Origin: Cymbomonas tetramitiformis
Taxonomy: Eukaryota; Chlorophyta; Pyramimonadophyceae; Pyramimonadales; Pyramimonadaceae
Direction of reading: 5' to 3'
Assembly (NCBI GenBank): GCA_001247695.2
Contig: LGRX02026037.1
Coordinates: 1 to 64,000 of the forward strand
DNA length: 64,000 bases
Position 1 is the stretch's first letter. Each line of letters begins with the position of its first letter. The position numbers and the translations under genes are program-made. Of the stretch, positions 33,212-45,300 are shown piece after piece. The notes beneath the pieces were generated by a model, which saw only the letters and a list, made by a program, of their open reading frames with translations, searched no databases and had not been told where the DNA came from.

Positions 33212-33828
33212 AGAGGGAATTCCTAAATTGCTTCCCCTCCGCCTCAGTGGTGACCCTCGACTCCGGGCATATCTGGCAACCCACTCATGTGTGTGACATC
33301 CTGCAATGGGACTACAAGCAATACCCGCCTGGATTCTTCGATGTTATTTGGGCAAGTCCCCCCTGCAGGCAGTACAGTCAAGCGCGCACCACTGGTGGAC
33401 CCCCTGACCTTCCCCAGGCTGACAAAATCGTACGACGAGCATTGCAGATCATTGACTACCTGGAGCCAAAACATTGGTTCATGGAAAACCCCAGAGGTCG
33501 CTTCCCTAACGCGCTACGGCTTCGCCCTATGATGCGCCAGCTTCCCCCACCGCTGGTGTGTACCTACTGCATGTACGGTACGCAGTACATGAAACCCACC
33601 TGCATATGGACGAACTCAGCACCACCCTCGCCCCTGCTACGCTGTACTACTTCAACACCGTGTGCGTGCAGATGGGCAACCGGTGCTCATCCAGAGACTG
33701 CTCAGCTTGGACCTCACCCGCAGCAGACTGGAGCAGGTCGATCTGCGAGTGTATATCCCGTGCCAGCACTCCTGCTACGACAACTTTTCCGACATTTACG
33801 CCTCCGCGACACTGAAGACCCGCTTTAG
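33088..33828 (+). CDS. Cytosine-5 DNA methyltransferase ORF of the Ty3 element
   Basis: Overlaps the 3' end of pol in the -1 frame. Motif I reads LFSGTGSVEREF, motif IV has the catalytic Cys in ASPPCRQYS, and motif VI is ENPRG (ENP in place of ENV). MYGTQYMKPTCIWTN then resembles the region after motif VIII of compact phage-type C5 methyltransferases. The later motifs IX and X are not evident. No in-frame ATG precedes motif I (a GTG at 33088 is the only start-like codon), so expression as a -1 frameshift fusion to Pol is the simplest reading. I found no classic slippery heptamer in the overlap. After IWTN the frame becomes Pro/Ser-rich; another frame (33662-34015) looks more protein-like, so a recent frameshift there is possible. 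Confidence 0.75.
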   Translation: MGTPGARGRWVVGTGDRAAGNTGKTTRTPRILVLFSGTGSVEREFLNCFPSASVVTLDSGHIWQPTHVCDILQWDYKQYPPGFFDVIWASPPCRQYSQARTTGGPPDLPQADKIVRRALQIIDYLEPKHWFMENPRGRFPNALRLRPMMRQLPPPLVCTYCMYGTQYMKPTCIWTNSAPPSPLLRCTTSTPCACRWATGAHPETAQLGPHPQQTGAGRSASVYPVPALLLRQLFRHLRLRDTEDPL

Positions 33829-34002
33829 ATTCCAAGTGGCACCCTTCTTCTTGAAAGTGGTGCCCTGGTTGCGGCAGGCGAACTATGCTCGAAGAGGAAC
33901 CAGAGAACCTAAGAACTGGAAACAGCAAGGAACCAGAGAACCTAAGAACTGGAACTTAGATGGGTACCTTAGCGGAGTGATCCCAGGAGGTAGACCACTC
34001 CT

Positions 34003-34015
34003 AAGGGGGGAGAGT
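34003..34015 (+). promoter_or_regulatory. Polypurine tract of the Ty3 element
   Basis: AAGGGGGGAGAG ends at the base before the TT that leads into the 3' LTR. It is a purine run of the expected kind and position for plus-strand priming. Confidence 0.75.
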
Positions 34016-34708
34016 TGTGCCCGGAGGCACAGCGTGAGCCGATATGTCTATGCGTCCGTATGTGTGTCATCGGGGGTAATCTGGGATTGGCACGATGACA
34101 GTGAAATTGGGCTTGAAACCACGATGAGAATGAATACCAGATGTCCGGGGTATGACGGTATGACACTATGACACTATGACAGTATGACAGTATGACACTA
34201 TAGTAGTATGACAGTACTGTGAGGGGTGTCATCGTGGCACTCAGTCAGACCCTCGAAGAATGGTCGGATTCGCATCGGGGTTGAAAAGACAATGAAATCG
34301 AATATCAGATGTCAGGGTTATGACAGTATGATAGTATGACGCTATGACAGTATGACAGTATGACAGTACAGTGGTATGACAGTACTGTGGGGCAGTCATC
34401 GTGTCAGTCTGTCGGCATAACATCTGAATCGAGAATGACGAATCGGAATTAGAAATGAGATCGGATCGGGAACTGAACGTTGAGCCGAAGTGTGACATCG
34501 GCTCTCGAGTGGTTGACCCTGCAACCTGAGTGACGAGTGAATAAGTGGAGCACTTGAGAAGTGTTTAGCCTTCAGAACTCGGAACCGAATTATCGTTTGT
34601 ACTTCAATCTGGCCCTGATCCAGTATATTATAAAAATCCGAATTGTGTACCTTTGCACGTTCAATCAAAAACATATCTCCGAGCATCTGTCGTCGTGCCC
34701 CTGGCACA
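34016..34708 (+). repeat. 3' LTR of the Ty3 element
   Basis: 693 bp, the same termini as the 5' LTR. Relative to it there are 13 substitutions and no indels by eye. Three of them lie in CpG versus TpG/CpA contexts. The TSD GGGTA follows at 34709. Confidence 0.93.
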
Positions 34709-34713
34709 GGGTA

Positions 34714-35131
34714 TGTGTTTTCTAGCAAAAGCGGATTCTTGAACATATTCGTAGCCATAACTTTCGCCTCGCTAACAACATTAACAAAGTAGGTACAATT
34801 TTGGAATGTTGAGACACTCTTACGCATCGAACGCCATCATCCGATATACCCCACGAGCGAGCGGGGTATAGCGGATGCTCGATTGAGCGTTCGGAGGGTT
34901 GAGCGAGCCAAATCACACGCAATTCCAAGAATCGGGTCAAATGTTGTTCGTAAACAACAGGTGAACAACACAGACCCACAAGTATGCTTCCTTAGACGCA
35001 TACTAATAGGTCTGGAAAGGACCCGAGCGCAAAAAAATATTTTTGCGGCCATGAAAATTAACACCCAGAAGCCGAAACCCTGAATTTTCGATCCCGCGGC
35101 ACGTTGCATCTGAGCGTCACAAAATTTCATA
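34714..35131. other. Spacer with an inverted repeat
   Basis: No gene is supported. A hairpin near 34830-34875 pairs ATACCCC with GGGGTAT, around CACGAGCGAGC. This segment is the right flank of the Ty3 insertion site. Confidence 0.4.
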
Positions 35132-35748
35132 GGGAAAGACTATGGGCTCCGGAAGTCCGGGATGGTCATCAGGTCATCGCGTCATCGAGTCTGATGACAG
35201 AGCCGGCCAGCCGGCTCGTCGATCGTTTGAACTCAACGCAGTTCCGTGCTTCGAAATACTTCTAAAATAATGAAGTGTTTACATAACCAGGTCGTAACCC
35301 CATTAGCCTTAAAAGGCTAACAGTTTGGCTTTGTTTCCTACCTCATGGTTCGCAAAGGAAATACGAAGCGACCACGCGCTGGTAAATCCCTCAAAACCAC
35401 ACCTACTGACTTGCCACCAAGGCATCAAGTCGCGCGTGCTTCGAGTTTCAAGTTCAAGACCTTGCGTTGTGTCGCGCGAATTGAATTAAGACTAAATGCG
35501 GCCATTATTCTTCACATGTTGTACGCTGTAAATTCTGAAAGTGAAGGTGAAAGAATTCGCGAGAGAGAACTGGCTTCCAAAGTTCGAATTCATAAACTTG
35601 CTAGCACTATTAGTTGCATTCAGATCCGTAACCGATCGTGTTCGCGCGAAGGAAGGAACATAGAGCCGGCTGGCCGGCTCTGTCATCAGACTCGATGACG
35701 CGATGACCTGATGACCATCCCGGACTTCCGGAGCCCATAGTCTTTCCC
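35132..35748. mobile_element. Mutator-like MITE with 86-bp perfect inverted ends
   Basis: The left end 35132-35217 and right end 35663-35748 are exact reverse complements over 86 bp, starting GGGAAAGACTATGGGCTCCG. The 9-bp TSD AATTTCATA is perfect (35123-35131 and 35749-35757). Total length is 617 bp. A 9-bp TSD with long TIRs fits the Mutator superfamily. The 445-bp interior carries one Lys/Arg-rich ORF (35345-35698, 117 codons) that I do not recognise. It runs into the right TIR, so it could be a captured host fragment or chance. Perfect arms imply recent activity. Confidence 0.85.
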
Positions 35749-36064
35749 AATTTCATATCGATATGTCCGTTTGTACTCTCGTCTGTCAGACTGAGACTGC
35801 AGACTCACCATCCAGAAAAGGATAACGCTCTTCTAAGATAGTGGCGTTAACGTCATGTTGAAGAGATAAATATGTAGCTAATGTTTCGAATGCCAGTTTA
35901 ATCCAAGACGGCATTGACAATCGACTGAGCCAAGAAACCGTTTATGTACCGTATTAGTCGACGCTAGTTGTAGGGAGCCACGTTCGGACCTATTGAAATG
36001 CACCCCTTGTAAACCCTAATTTGGAAGACGGGTCGGGAGATACTATCCTACTAGGACTAACAGT

Positions 36065-38813
36065 ATGGACGAAAGTATTTATGCGAGTATGTCAATATCT
36101 CAAGCTTGCGCGATACTAGAACTTCCAGATGTCAATGGTGCGCCTAACGCTCTGTTTTCGACCCAAACGCTTGGGCGCTTCGTGCGGAACCTGACTTGGA
36201 GTGTTGAATATCAGGAGAACTCACAAGCGACGACGTGAAAATACAGTTCAGGAAGATGGCGCTCAAATGGCACCCGGATAAAAACAACGGGTATTTCCTA
36301 ACGCTGGAGGTTTCGATGTTGTTTCAATTTCTGGTACATTAAGCTCTCACTATGGCTCGGATATGCTTGAGCGCGGAATCGAATGCTTCCAGTTAGAAGC
36401 ATGGAAGGCAGCACTCGGCAGAAGCCTGGAAACACAAACAGTTGACCTCATGCCTAATTTTGCTGCACAGATCTGAGGCTGCAGCAGAGACTTTCAAGAA
36501 AGTCACCATAGCACATGCTCTTTTGATGCGTGTCATCGAGAATGGGGCTGGAAAGGCTGAGTTTAACGCTTCCTCATTTGACTTCGCCGGTTGGAGTAGC
36601 GCACTACAACGTGCAAGTTTAGATGATATCTTGAAGTTGGCCTTGGCCGGCATGGATATAACACAGGTAAGGAGATCTGTTAGCTGGGTGGAACCTCTTG
36701 GTTCCTATGGCCTGCCTCATAAATGAAACACTACCTTGCTTCGTTGCAATCAACTTGTCGTTATGTTTTGGAAATTTGGCTGTCCCTATCTTCAGGCCGT
36801 ATCGTTGTCTTCAGATTCATAACCTAAACTTGGATATGTAGAAAAACGTGTCGCGTGTCAACAGATTGAAGAATTACTTCAAGTAAATGGTGCGCACAGA
36901 CCTCCGGAGAACTTCGGCATCGCCCCATATCCGCGTTTTGGTAAGTTGCTTATGCCAGACACTGTACTCGCAGTGCGTACCTTTGCTTGTATGTAACTGC
37001 TCAAAGTTGCTGAAAATCACTGCAGTAATTGCACTTTGCAAGCATGATGCGATACTCTCGTATTTGGTTAATGATGACACCCGTTGGCGTTAAGCGTTGG
37101 CAATTTTTTGGGAAAGGCCTTGCACACGCACAGTGTTTCAGTCTTTAAGATTCCAAGATTAAGAATACCTTTCTGGGTTGGCGTTTTCGCTACTCCTCCT
37201 AGGACGTTCCGCCGACACATTCTTGGTCCTTCTCCACTATGCTCACTTTAACTTGAGCAACACTCTCACCACATCGCGCTCCCGTCCGTGATTCTTGAAG
37301 GAAGCTGTATTATGTCGCTTCGCTTCGCAAATTGTATTCCTCCTTGAACACGGCCTGACTTGCTTTTATTTCATCTTTCGACAGATGCGCCCAATTCTGC
37401 GAAACGGACACCTTGCAGTCAAAGCTTGGTAAGTCAGCAATATCCATGCGCAACCACAATCAAACATATGCATGATCAAGTTCGGTTTGAACCGAAGTTC
37501 TGTTTGAAATCCACTCCTGCTGTTGTTTTGACTTCAAGTGGGGGGAAAATCCCATCTCGTGGTGTTCCCTTACCTAAAGTCCATCTTTGTGTTTTACCAA
37601 CATCCACCCCTTGACTTTCCTAGTTTCCAAGATTGAGGGGAAAGCAGAAGGGTATGGGTGACGGAGAAGGGTATGGGTGACGGTTTCAAAGGGATGCCCT
37701 TTGGCCTCGATGTGCCTACCTCCGCGTGTATCGTGTTCACTGCCCGTTGGGAGCCTGTTTTAAGTTGTGGCAAGCACAATACTTTTGATTGCATGAAAGC
37801 TTCACCGAGTTTTTGATCAGCCCATAGACAACTATTTTCTAGGGTTGTCTTTTCTGTTTTAGGCAAAAAGGTCAAGTTGCACAATTGGCCGTGTCTGTGT
37901 GTCTATTTCACGTCACCCGGGTGTCGGTGCGACACACGTGTGTGGCATGCTACATTCAGATGGGTGAGATTGTGTTAGTGTAAGTGTTAAAGGGCAGTAC
38001 AACCCCTGGCAAAGAAACGAAGCAAGGATCGCGGATGTATATCGTCATTAACAAAGGCATTAACAAACTTGTTAACTTTTGAAACCTAACTGTTAAAGGG
38101 TAGTACAAACCCTAACGAAAAATTGAAAACGAAGCAAAGACCGCAAACACGTATTGCTCGGGGCAACAATAGATATGGCAGTGGAAGGCTCGTGTGTTAC
38201 AAGAGAGAACAGATGGTTAGTATATTGAAAATTCAGGGGAACTGCTTCAATAGGTGGACAATAGCACGCTAAAGGAAAGTTGGAAGAATACGGTCGTGGA
38301 CGACGGCTCAGACGATTCGGACCAAGAGCGAAAGGTATCGGCTACCAACTAAGTGATATGATATCCTGGAATTGGCAACGCTCCATACAAGTAAAGTGCA
38401 TAGGGAGCCGATTTTGTATCGCGACGCATCGAGTGTATCATACTTTTAAGACATTTGAGAGTTACGAGAGAAAGAAGGCTTTGAGTGAGAATTGATAGAC
38501 ATCCAACCTTTTTGTTGATGAAGTGTTTTCTTCTTCTTGAAGGGCAATTTTGATATGGAAGCAATCTTCAAAAGGATAGAGAAAGTCGACGGCTTGGACT
38601 CTGAATCTGAAGATTTAGGTACGTCAAACCCGACAAGAGTGAAAGTATGGCTTTGGATATATTGATATTTAGCCTACTTTCTTCGGGAGCTCATACTCTT
38701 CTTTTGCTTCGGAATATCAAGCGGGCCCTTTTGAATATTTGAGTCTTTGCCAAAAGTATTTCTTATGCCTTACGAGTGAACCATGTGGAAGTTTTGCAGA
38801 TGATGAGTGTTGA
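36065..38813 (+). CDS. Small J-domain (DnaJ-like) protein, eight exons
   Basis: Exon model: 36065-36137, 36215-36290, 36471-36666, 36865-36940, 37385-37428, 38275-38334, 38543-38618, 38800-38813. The sum is 615 nt, giving 204 residues, with GT-AG introns and matching phases throughout. Exons 1-3 build a J-domain: ILELPDVNGELTSDD, then FRKMALKW with the invariant HPD in HPDKNNG, then ETFKKVTIAHALL. J-domains stimulate Hsp70 ATPase activity. No Gly/Phe or zinc-finger region follows. The rest is a short helical part (ASLDDILKLALAG), PPENFGIAPYPRFG and an acidic tail (DDGSDDSD, DSESEDLDDEC). There is no signal peptide, so it is probably a cytosolic or nuclear type III J-protein. Exons 5-8 are less certain than 1-4; an extra exon in the 846-bp fifth intron cannot be excluded. 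Confidence 0.75.
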
Positions 38814-41343
38814 TATCAAAACATGTCACTAGCATATGAGAAGATAATGTATTCAAACTTTGGACCTCAAAGGTCAAGGTTACATGCCATGGATTAACAA
38901 TTGGCCATAGCTTTGCTCACACACAGTGCAGATCGTATAACCTCCCTTAGCATCACCCTCTATGACGATGGGGGTGGCATGGCCATCTCCCATTATGAAT
39001 GCATTTTTTAATAAAAATATGATCATTGCTATATCCTCGCATATGTATGGAATCAGGCGAATGGCATCATAGCATGAAAGCAAGAAGACAGGACATATTC
39101 TTCTCACAAATGGCTACTTGGCAAAATCGCGTCTCATATCCCCAGGATGCGAGCTTATGGCATACAAAACGTATACCCCCCGCCTTTGGGGTTAAAGCCT
39201 TAACCTAAAGTTCTAAACCCCGCTGGGTTGATCGTTTAGTATTTGTGTACGGAGTACCGACGGTCAGTCATGGCACGGTCAATACGGACCGACTTATAGA
39301 TATGTGTGACTAGGGGCCTACACCGAGACTATCGGGAGGCGGGGAGGGCTGCCAACACATCAACTCTGCACTAGTGCAAGTCATTGTATCGGTTGTATCG
39401 ATATATCAGGAAATACCGGTATCGATCGATACCCGTTTTGCGCGCATTTAATCGATGTATCGGTATCAATTCGCTTCGGCGGTTAAAGTACTATGTGTGG
39501 GGAGGTGAGTACAATTTTACGATTTTGATATCGATATGTATCGATATCGGCGATAATCGATTAGAATAATTGAATATCGAAATCGATCGATGCGCAAATT
39601 TACAACCGATACAATGCCATGTACTAGAGTTTGCGAGATATACCGCGGTGAAGGTATATCGAGGTGCTGAATCAATATTTGGCTGCTCCCGCTTTGCTCC
39701 TTTGGGGGGCGATACAAAACAATCGGCTTCTACCCCCCTAGATTCTGATTTTGGGTCTTAAGGGCTCTCCCTCCCCCCGCCGCCGTTCCCCGACTACGAC
39801 TTTACGTAGGTGGGGGTTCAGTACCCGCTCCCCCAGACCTCGATATGTTGCATTGTGGGGGTTTCCGATCTCCCCCCTAGACCTCCATAATTTGCTATAT
39901 GAGAATCGACTCTTGTGGATCAACCAACCAATATCAGTATCGGGGGGGAGGGGACCACCGGGGTATCGGGCTATCGGTACCATCCATTGGTATCGTTATT
40001 TCCGATACCATTGCCACGGGAGTGCCCCAAGCGCGGATAGTTGGACACCAACGACACACACGCGGGGGCAGGAGTGCCCCAAGCGTGGATACCCCCATCA
40101 TGTGCGCGGGGGCGGGAGTGCCCCACACGCAGATACCGCCATACCTTTTATTAGTTTGAATATTTGAATATACTTTAAACTGTGCGTTTATAATCCAGAT
40201 CGGGCGTAATATATGTGTGTGTACAACAAAACGAAAAAATATCCAAGTTTTACATACGGTTCTTGTAGTGATCGCTGAGCGGTACCGTAGACCATGCCGG
40301 ACGAACCCTGACTCGCAAGAGTTCGATCCAGGTTTGCTATCGCTTTTTATTAGCACGGGCGGGGGGCCGAACGTACCCCTCAAGGGAAGCCGTCCTAGGT
40401 GGGGGAGGAAGTGTCCGATGATCCCATCGCCACGAACGAAATCCCGTCGATACGCTTAATCGTTTCCCCACACAAAGTTTGGACTTATCGAATCCAATAT
40501 CGATTGTTATCGATGCACATCGTGATTAATCGTGACAAATTTTATTGTTCATATCGAAAGGTAAGTTCGAGAGACTTATTCATGTCGGTCGATTACTTCA
40601 AATGGCGTATTTATGGTTATTCTAGGGATATACTCCGATATCATAGCATCACCATTTTGTAACTCTTGATGGGAATATGACGTGATGATCAGTAGAGCGG
40701 TTGTCTTCACCTTCGCCACATGCCCATCTTTTCGATTTGTGACTATCTCTTGGCCAAATGTGCGTGATACGCCTTGTCAGGACACATGATGAGAACGCAA
40801 TAATGATGCTGAATTTCACGTGTCGCGCTGACCAGTAGCGATCGCCTCATTTATGCTTCCTGTAGCAAAATGCGCATCTAGCTCAGACTTATTTTTTCCA
40901 GGAATGGTTCGCCAGTCGTGTGATGACCCTTAATGCGTAGGCCGGTCCACTTGCATAGCTCAGGCATATATAATGCCAGGTACTTCCCAGAGTAACAATT
41001 GGCTCCATCGCGGTGAATAAATATGGGGCGGCGAAACTTTGCTCGAGGGGCGGTTAGCCCCCCACCACCACCACGACGTTCCCGCCCCTCCACCGCCACC
41101 CCGTTTCGCCACCATAGATTCAGCTCCACAGCTGTTTCTCCGCCAGCATGGCCTTTTAGCGCTCTGCGTAGTTTTATCATGCTGCGGTTTCCTTGATTGA
41201 TACAACTTTGATGAGCCCTTGGGGGCGCGCTATGATTTAGAAAGCAGCCCCTTCTGTTTACAATTGCCTGCCTAGCAGGATTGCGGCGTTTGTATGGCCT
41301 TGGACTTCTATTTCAGCGTAAATGTTTTATAATAATAATTATT
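38814..41343. other. Repeat-rich intergenic region
   Basis: No gene is supported. Between about 39370-39640 and again at 40490-40570 the sequence is packed with TATCGAT/ATCGATA and TATCGG motifs, while the middle (39740-40150) is G/C-rich. Motif clusters at both sides of a dissimilar core suggest a non-autonomous transposon of about 1.3 kb with subterminal repeats, but no TIR or TSD was found. GGGAGTGCCCCAAGCG-like units recur three times in tandem at about 40018-40130. Confidence 0.45.
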
Positions 41344-41742
41344 GCCAAATGTTGGGGCATTGGACGATCAAGCCGTGGTTCAGTCAGCAAAAGGGTGCTT
41401 TTGAAAAAGCAATTGGCAATGCACTGAAGAATAGTGTCGATAGAGTCACTGTTGACAGTATTGCTGGTGATGACGTGGAAGCTGAAATGGAATAGTGACG
41501 TAGTTTCCACACGGTTACATTTTCCCCCTAATGATGTATATGAAGATCATGCGTATGTGATAGTTCCACAGAGCAAAATCTCTTGCTTGATGATATGTGA
41601 CATCGCTTTGCACGAGATCAATTATCCAGCGAACATGGAAACTCTCATGCAGAACAACACAAAAGTATTAGCTTCCATTTCGCTTGGAATATTGCGTGTG
41701 CATGGCGCCACACCTGGACACTTCCTAGTTTTCGAACGGTGA
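41344..41742 (+). pseudogene. Possible protein-coding remnant
   Basis: 41344-41494 reads as a helical, acidic peptide (GAFEKAIGNALKNSVDRVTV then SIAGDDVEAEME) and ends in a stop. The following frame to 41742 encodes HAYVIVPQSKISC and NTKVLASISLGIL. The phrases resemble repeat units of algal adhesion-type proteins, but the frame is broken and no splice sites were resolved. It could be exons of a gene or a decayed copy. Low confidence. Confidence 0.25.
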
Positions 41743-42351
41743 CACCCCCGCATTTCGTATACCACAGTTACCCCGCCGCTAGGGGTACAACTACAGTTAT
41801 TGCCGCAACCGCTACCAATCACAAAGAGCTGTAACCAAGGCTACAACGTCAGTTACAGTACACAGCTGCCGCGATGCTACTATAGCTATTAAAGCTAAAC
41901 CTTTTAGACGCAGCGCTGATAAGGGCTGAGCTACCGCAACGCTTACACCCAGCTGCAACTTACCCGCATGTGAGCCAGCACTCAAAGAACCTACCACCAC
42001 CATTTTAGCCGAAATTTTCTAAGCAACTTCAGCGTTTTATCACTCGCTACTTGAAAATCCGCTAAGTACAAGTCTAACCTCTACACATTGCTGCCTATAG
42101 CCCTAGCTCTCATGGTGTCGAAGCCTTAACACGCCAGAATTGGTTGATAAAATTACACAAGGGTTCCACATACTCTTACAATCTGTTGTCTAGGCAATTA
42201 CATTTAAACAATGGGTGAACACATGGCACCTTCAATACACACTAGGCAAACTGTTAATTTAAAAATGGCACCCTAATGCTAATCAGCACACATGGCACAC
42301 AGTCCCACCCTTTCCAGCTGAATCAAATATTGCGTTCTGTTGTCTTCCCAT

Positions 42352-45300
42352 TTAAAAATCGTCAAACGCTGTTCCGACTTCTACACGTCGCTGCCTATAG
42401 CCTTGGCCAGGGTGCTCAACATCCAGTTCCATCTCCTCAAAGCAGCAGGTGTCGAAGGGATCCTTGACACGTGGGATGTAGGGAGCTTTGAGTGTACGGT
42501 TTGCAAGTCCTTCCCATTCAAAGCCCTGGCAAAACATATCAAACCAAAGTTGGATGTAAGGGTGGTTTGTCCCCCCAACAACATATTCAGCTTTAAATAA
42601 CGAAAAACAATTTTTGAAAAGCCTTCTAAATGAGCAGGCGTCAACACAAGATGACGTGCACTGGTGTGCGGTGACAGCACTCACCTTGAACCAGGCATGC
42701 TTCTTGACATCCTTAGCCCCATTAACCAAGCAGCCAAGCCGCTTCGTGGGATTCATAGCCATTAAAGATTTCACGAGATCTTTACAGTCCTGCAGTCAAA
42801 AAATCGCAAAACAATTTAAAACAGGGTTATTCTGATTATTTCATTATTATGTTTATCCGTAGCTTTGTGCACTTGTACATTTAGAAGCCTTGCACACAAC
42901 GACGAGCAACTAGTTTGGGGACACCCAACACAACGCCCAAACCTCATCTTGCTCGGCACAAGTTTGGAAACTAAACTGTATTGGGACCACTGTGAAGCTG
43001 ATCAATACTTGTGCACTACGGCTTGGGGTGGGGTGAGGAGAAGTTGAGAACATACTGAGGAGACATGATGGGGGAAGTCAAAGCTCCCCTTGAGAATCAT
43101 CTGCATTTGCTCCATTTCGTCACTCGCATTGCTAAAAGGTGGGTAGCCGCACACCAACTCGTAGATGAGGACCCCAAGGGCCCACCAGTCCACAGCCTGC
43201 ATACCCCTCAGACGCATATGGTCAATTATAGATTCATATTCCACCCCTAACAGAATATCAGGGGATGCCTTCCAGCGTACCGAAAACACAAGTCAATAAC
43301 ATGCAAAGCCACTGAGGAGTGGAAACAGCTCAACAGTGGAAACACCTGCCTCATACTTATGTAGCAACCTCGTCAGTCACTTGGGTCTTGGTATCACTAT
43401 CAATTTTCATGAGGCAGGACTACACAGGATGGGATGCCAATCCCTCTTGCAACTGCAAAGTATGTGCAAAGATATCGTCCTTGTGTGCGAGTGCTCAGTG
43501 TGCCGTGCCTGAGAGTCAGAAGGGCATGTTTTGCTTTTCTCACAATTTATCATATATTCCCATACTTCACCGGTTGTAGATCGTTCAGAAGGAAAGAAAG
43601 AGAACGAGTCTAGCAATCCCTGTGGCTTCTCCACGTGGCCAGGGAAGCTCCCTGGCATGCGACGAGTCAGGAGCCGGGGCTGTTCTGTGTAGGCAGGCGC
43701 ACCTTTGTGTGACCAGACTGCTTAATGAGCTCTGGGCACATGTAATCGGGAGTGCCGCATGTCGTGTAGGTCTTCCCCGAAGCCAGCTCCTTGGCAAAGC
43801 CGAAATCAGCCACCTGGATTGTGGCTCAAAACCCGCCCTTCTCCTCTCACCCTTCAACTGGAGGAAGCCAGTCCAAGGCACTCGGCACCGAAAGTGATCT
43901 AGACCTGGAACTTTAAGCATTGCAGTGAGTAAAGCGCAGAAACATCACCGGATATTCACAAGTTACAGACCTGCAGGTCTCTGATTTCTGGCTTGCGCAC
44001 TATGACTACACTGCTCAGCAACAGGGGACACCCGGAGACTTGCCTTGATGTATCCATTAGTGTCAATGAGGAGATTCTCCGGCTTCAGATCGCGGTAAAT
44101 GTAAGTTCTGTCGTTCAAATATTGAAAGGCCTGGAAAATAAGAAGGCATCAAGTTATCAATGCTTACGACACTAGCCGGCCGCTGTCGTCGCCAGATGCA
44201 GACGGTCTAGTGAATATTTCGGCAGAAGCAGGTACGAACAAGGGAGCAACAGGGAAGGTGAAAAGCAAGTGTTTTTTTTTAAAGAGCCCACCTCAATAAC
44301 GCACGCGGTATAAAACCTCGCTTGGCCTTCGGGGATCTTGGGATCGTCACGCATTTGCAAATAAGCAAATAGCTCGCCCCCCATTACGGTTTCCAAAATC
44401 ATGTACAGATAGTCTTTGTCCTGTAACGGTCCCCAGTCGTCACAAAGAAGGCACTCAAAGCGAAGAACCCCCGAAGTAGTCAAAGTAGGAGAAAAAGAAG
44501 ATGGGAATATGCCAGGTCGGAGGAGCAACTGAACAGAGGGGAGAACAGAGCGCTTGCGGATTTAGCGTGCCCTTTTTTGCCCGTTTATCTGTTCAACAAC
44601 GGGCAAAGCTAAAATCTGAAACTCAGTAACCATGCAGTGGGATCAGGATCAGCGTTTTACCTGATGGGTTCCCATGAGGTTGACAAAGAAGGGGCTGCTG
44701 CACGACATCATAACGTTGCGCTCCTGCATCACGTGCTGCTGCAACCCGGTGGCCATCACCTGCGCCTTCGACAGGCACTTCACCGCGTACGGCTTCCCGT
44801 TGTACTTGCACAGTACCACCTTGCCGAAAGCACCCACCCCGAGCACAGCCATCTGTTTCATCTCGTCGATGCGTTTCAGAGAGATCTTAGCACCCACAGA
44901 ATCGTATGCCTCCGCCTGGCTGTCCAGCAGCGCTTGCAGCGGCCCGAGCACCTTCTGGAAGTCGTTCCGGTTGCAGGAGAGCAAAGAGCACTTCACCTGA
45001 GCCTGCAGTTGAGCACTCCTAAAAAAGTCAGTCCCAACCAGATGCGCGTTCAGGAAGGAGCAACGGTAGGGAAATGCAACTGCGGTCTTTCGCCCTCTGA
45101 ACCAAGTCGAAATGAGGCCGCACAGAAGGCACCGAAATCTGGCGTATCGTACTCACCCGGATGGTCTTACTGCGGACTTCGTTACGCAGGATTGCAAGCT
45201 CTCCGAAGTATGACCCGCCCTTAAGCTGTGTCAGGACTTCCTTGCCCGAGAGGACGTCAACAACTCCTTGCTCGATCACGTAGAAGGAGTTTCCCTCTTC

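Larger units (their letters stand above)
19572..34708 (+). mobile_element. Giant Ty3/gypsy chromovirus-like element with two DNA-methyltransferase modules
   Basis: A complete 15,137-bp LTR retrotransposon. The LTRs are 693 bp each with TGTGCC/GGCACA ends, and GGGTA flanks both sides as a perfect 5-bp TSD (19567-19571 and 34709-34713). Order: LTR, primer site, 1.2-kb leader, gag, UGA, pol (protease, RT, RNase H, Dam-like domain, zinc-binding integrase, integrase core, chromodomain), C5-methyltransferase ORF, polypurine tract, LTR. I count 13 LTR differences by eye (12 of them transitions), so the insertion is fairly young. Two DNA transposons sit in gag and pol and must be younger still. Even without them it is about 13.8 kb, well above the 5-8 kb common for Ty3/gypsy. 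Confidence 0.93.

Noticed and set aside
35345..35698. Histone-like N-terminus (MVRKGNTKRPRAGKS)
   Set aside because: Only basic composition is shared; no histone-fold motifs follow, and the frame runs into the transposon TIR.
40266..40340. Second possible tRNA-like stretch with GAGTTCGATCC
   Set aside because: It resembles a B box but no cloverleaf can be drawn.
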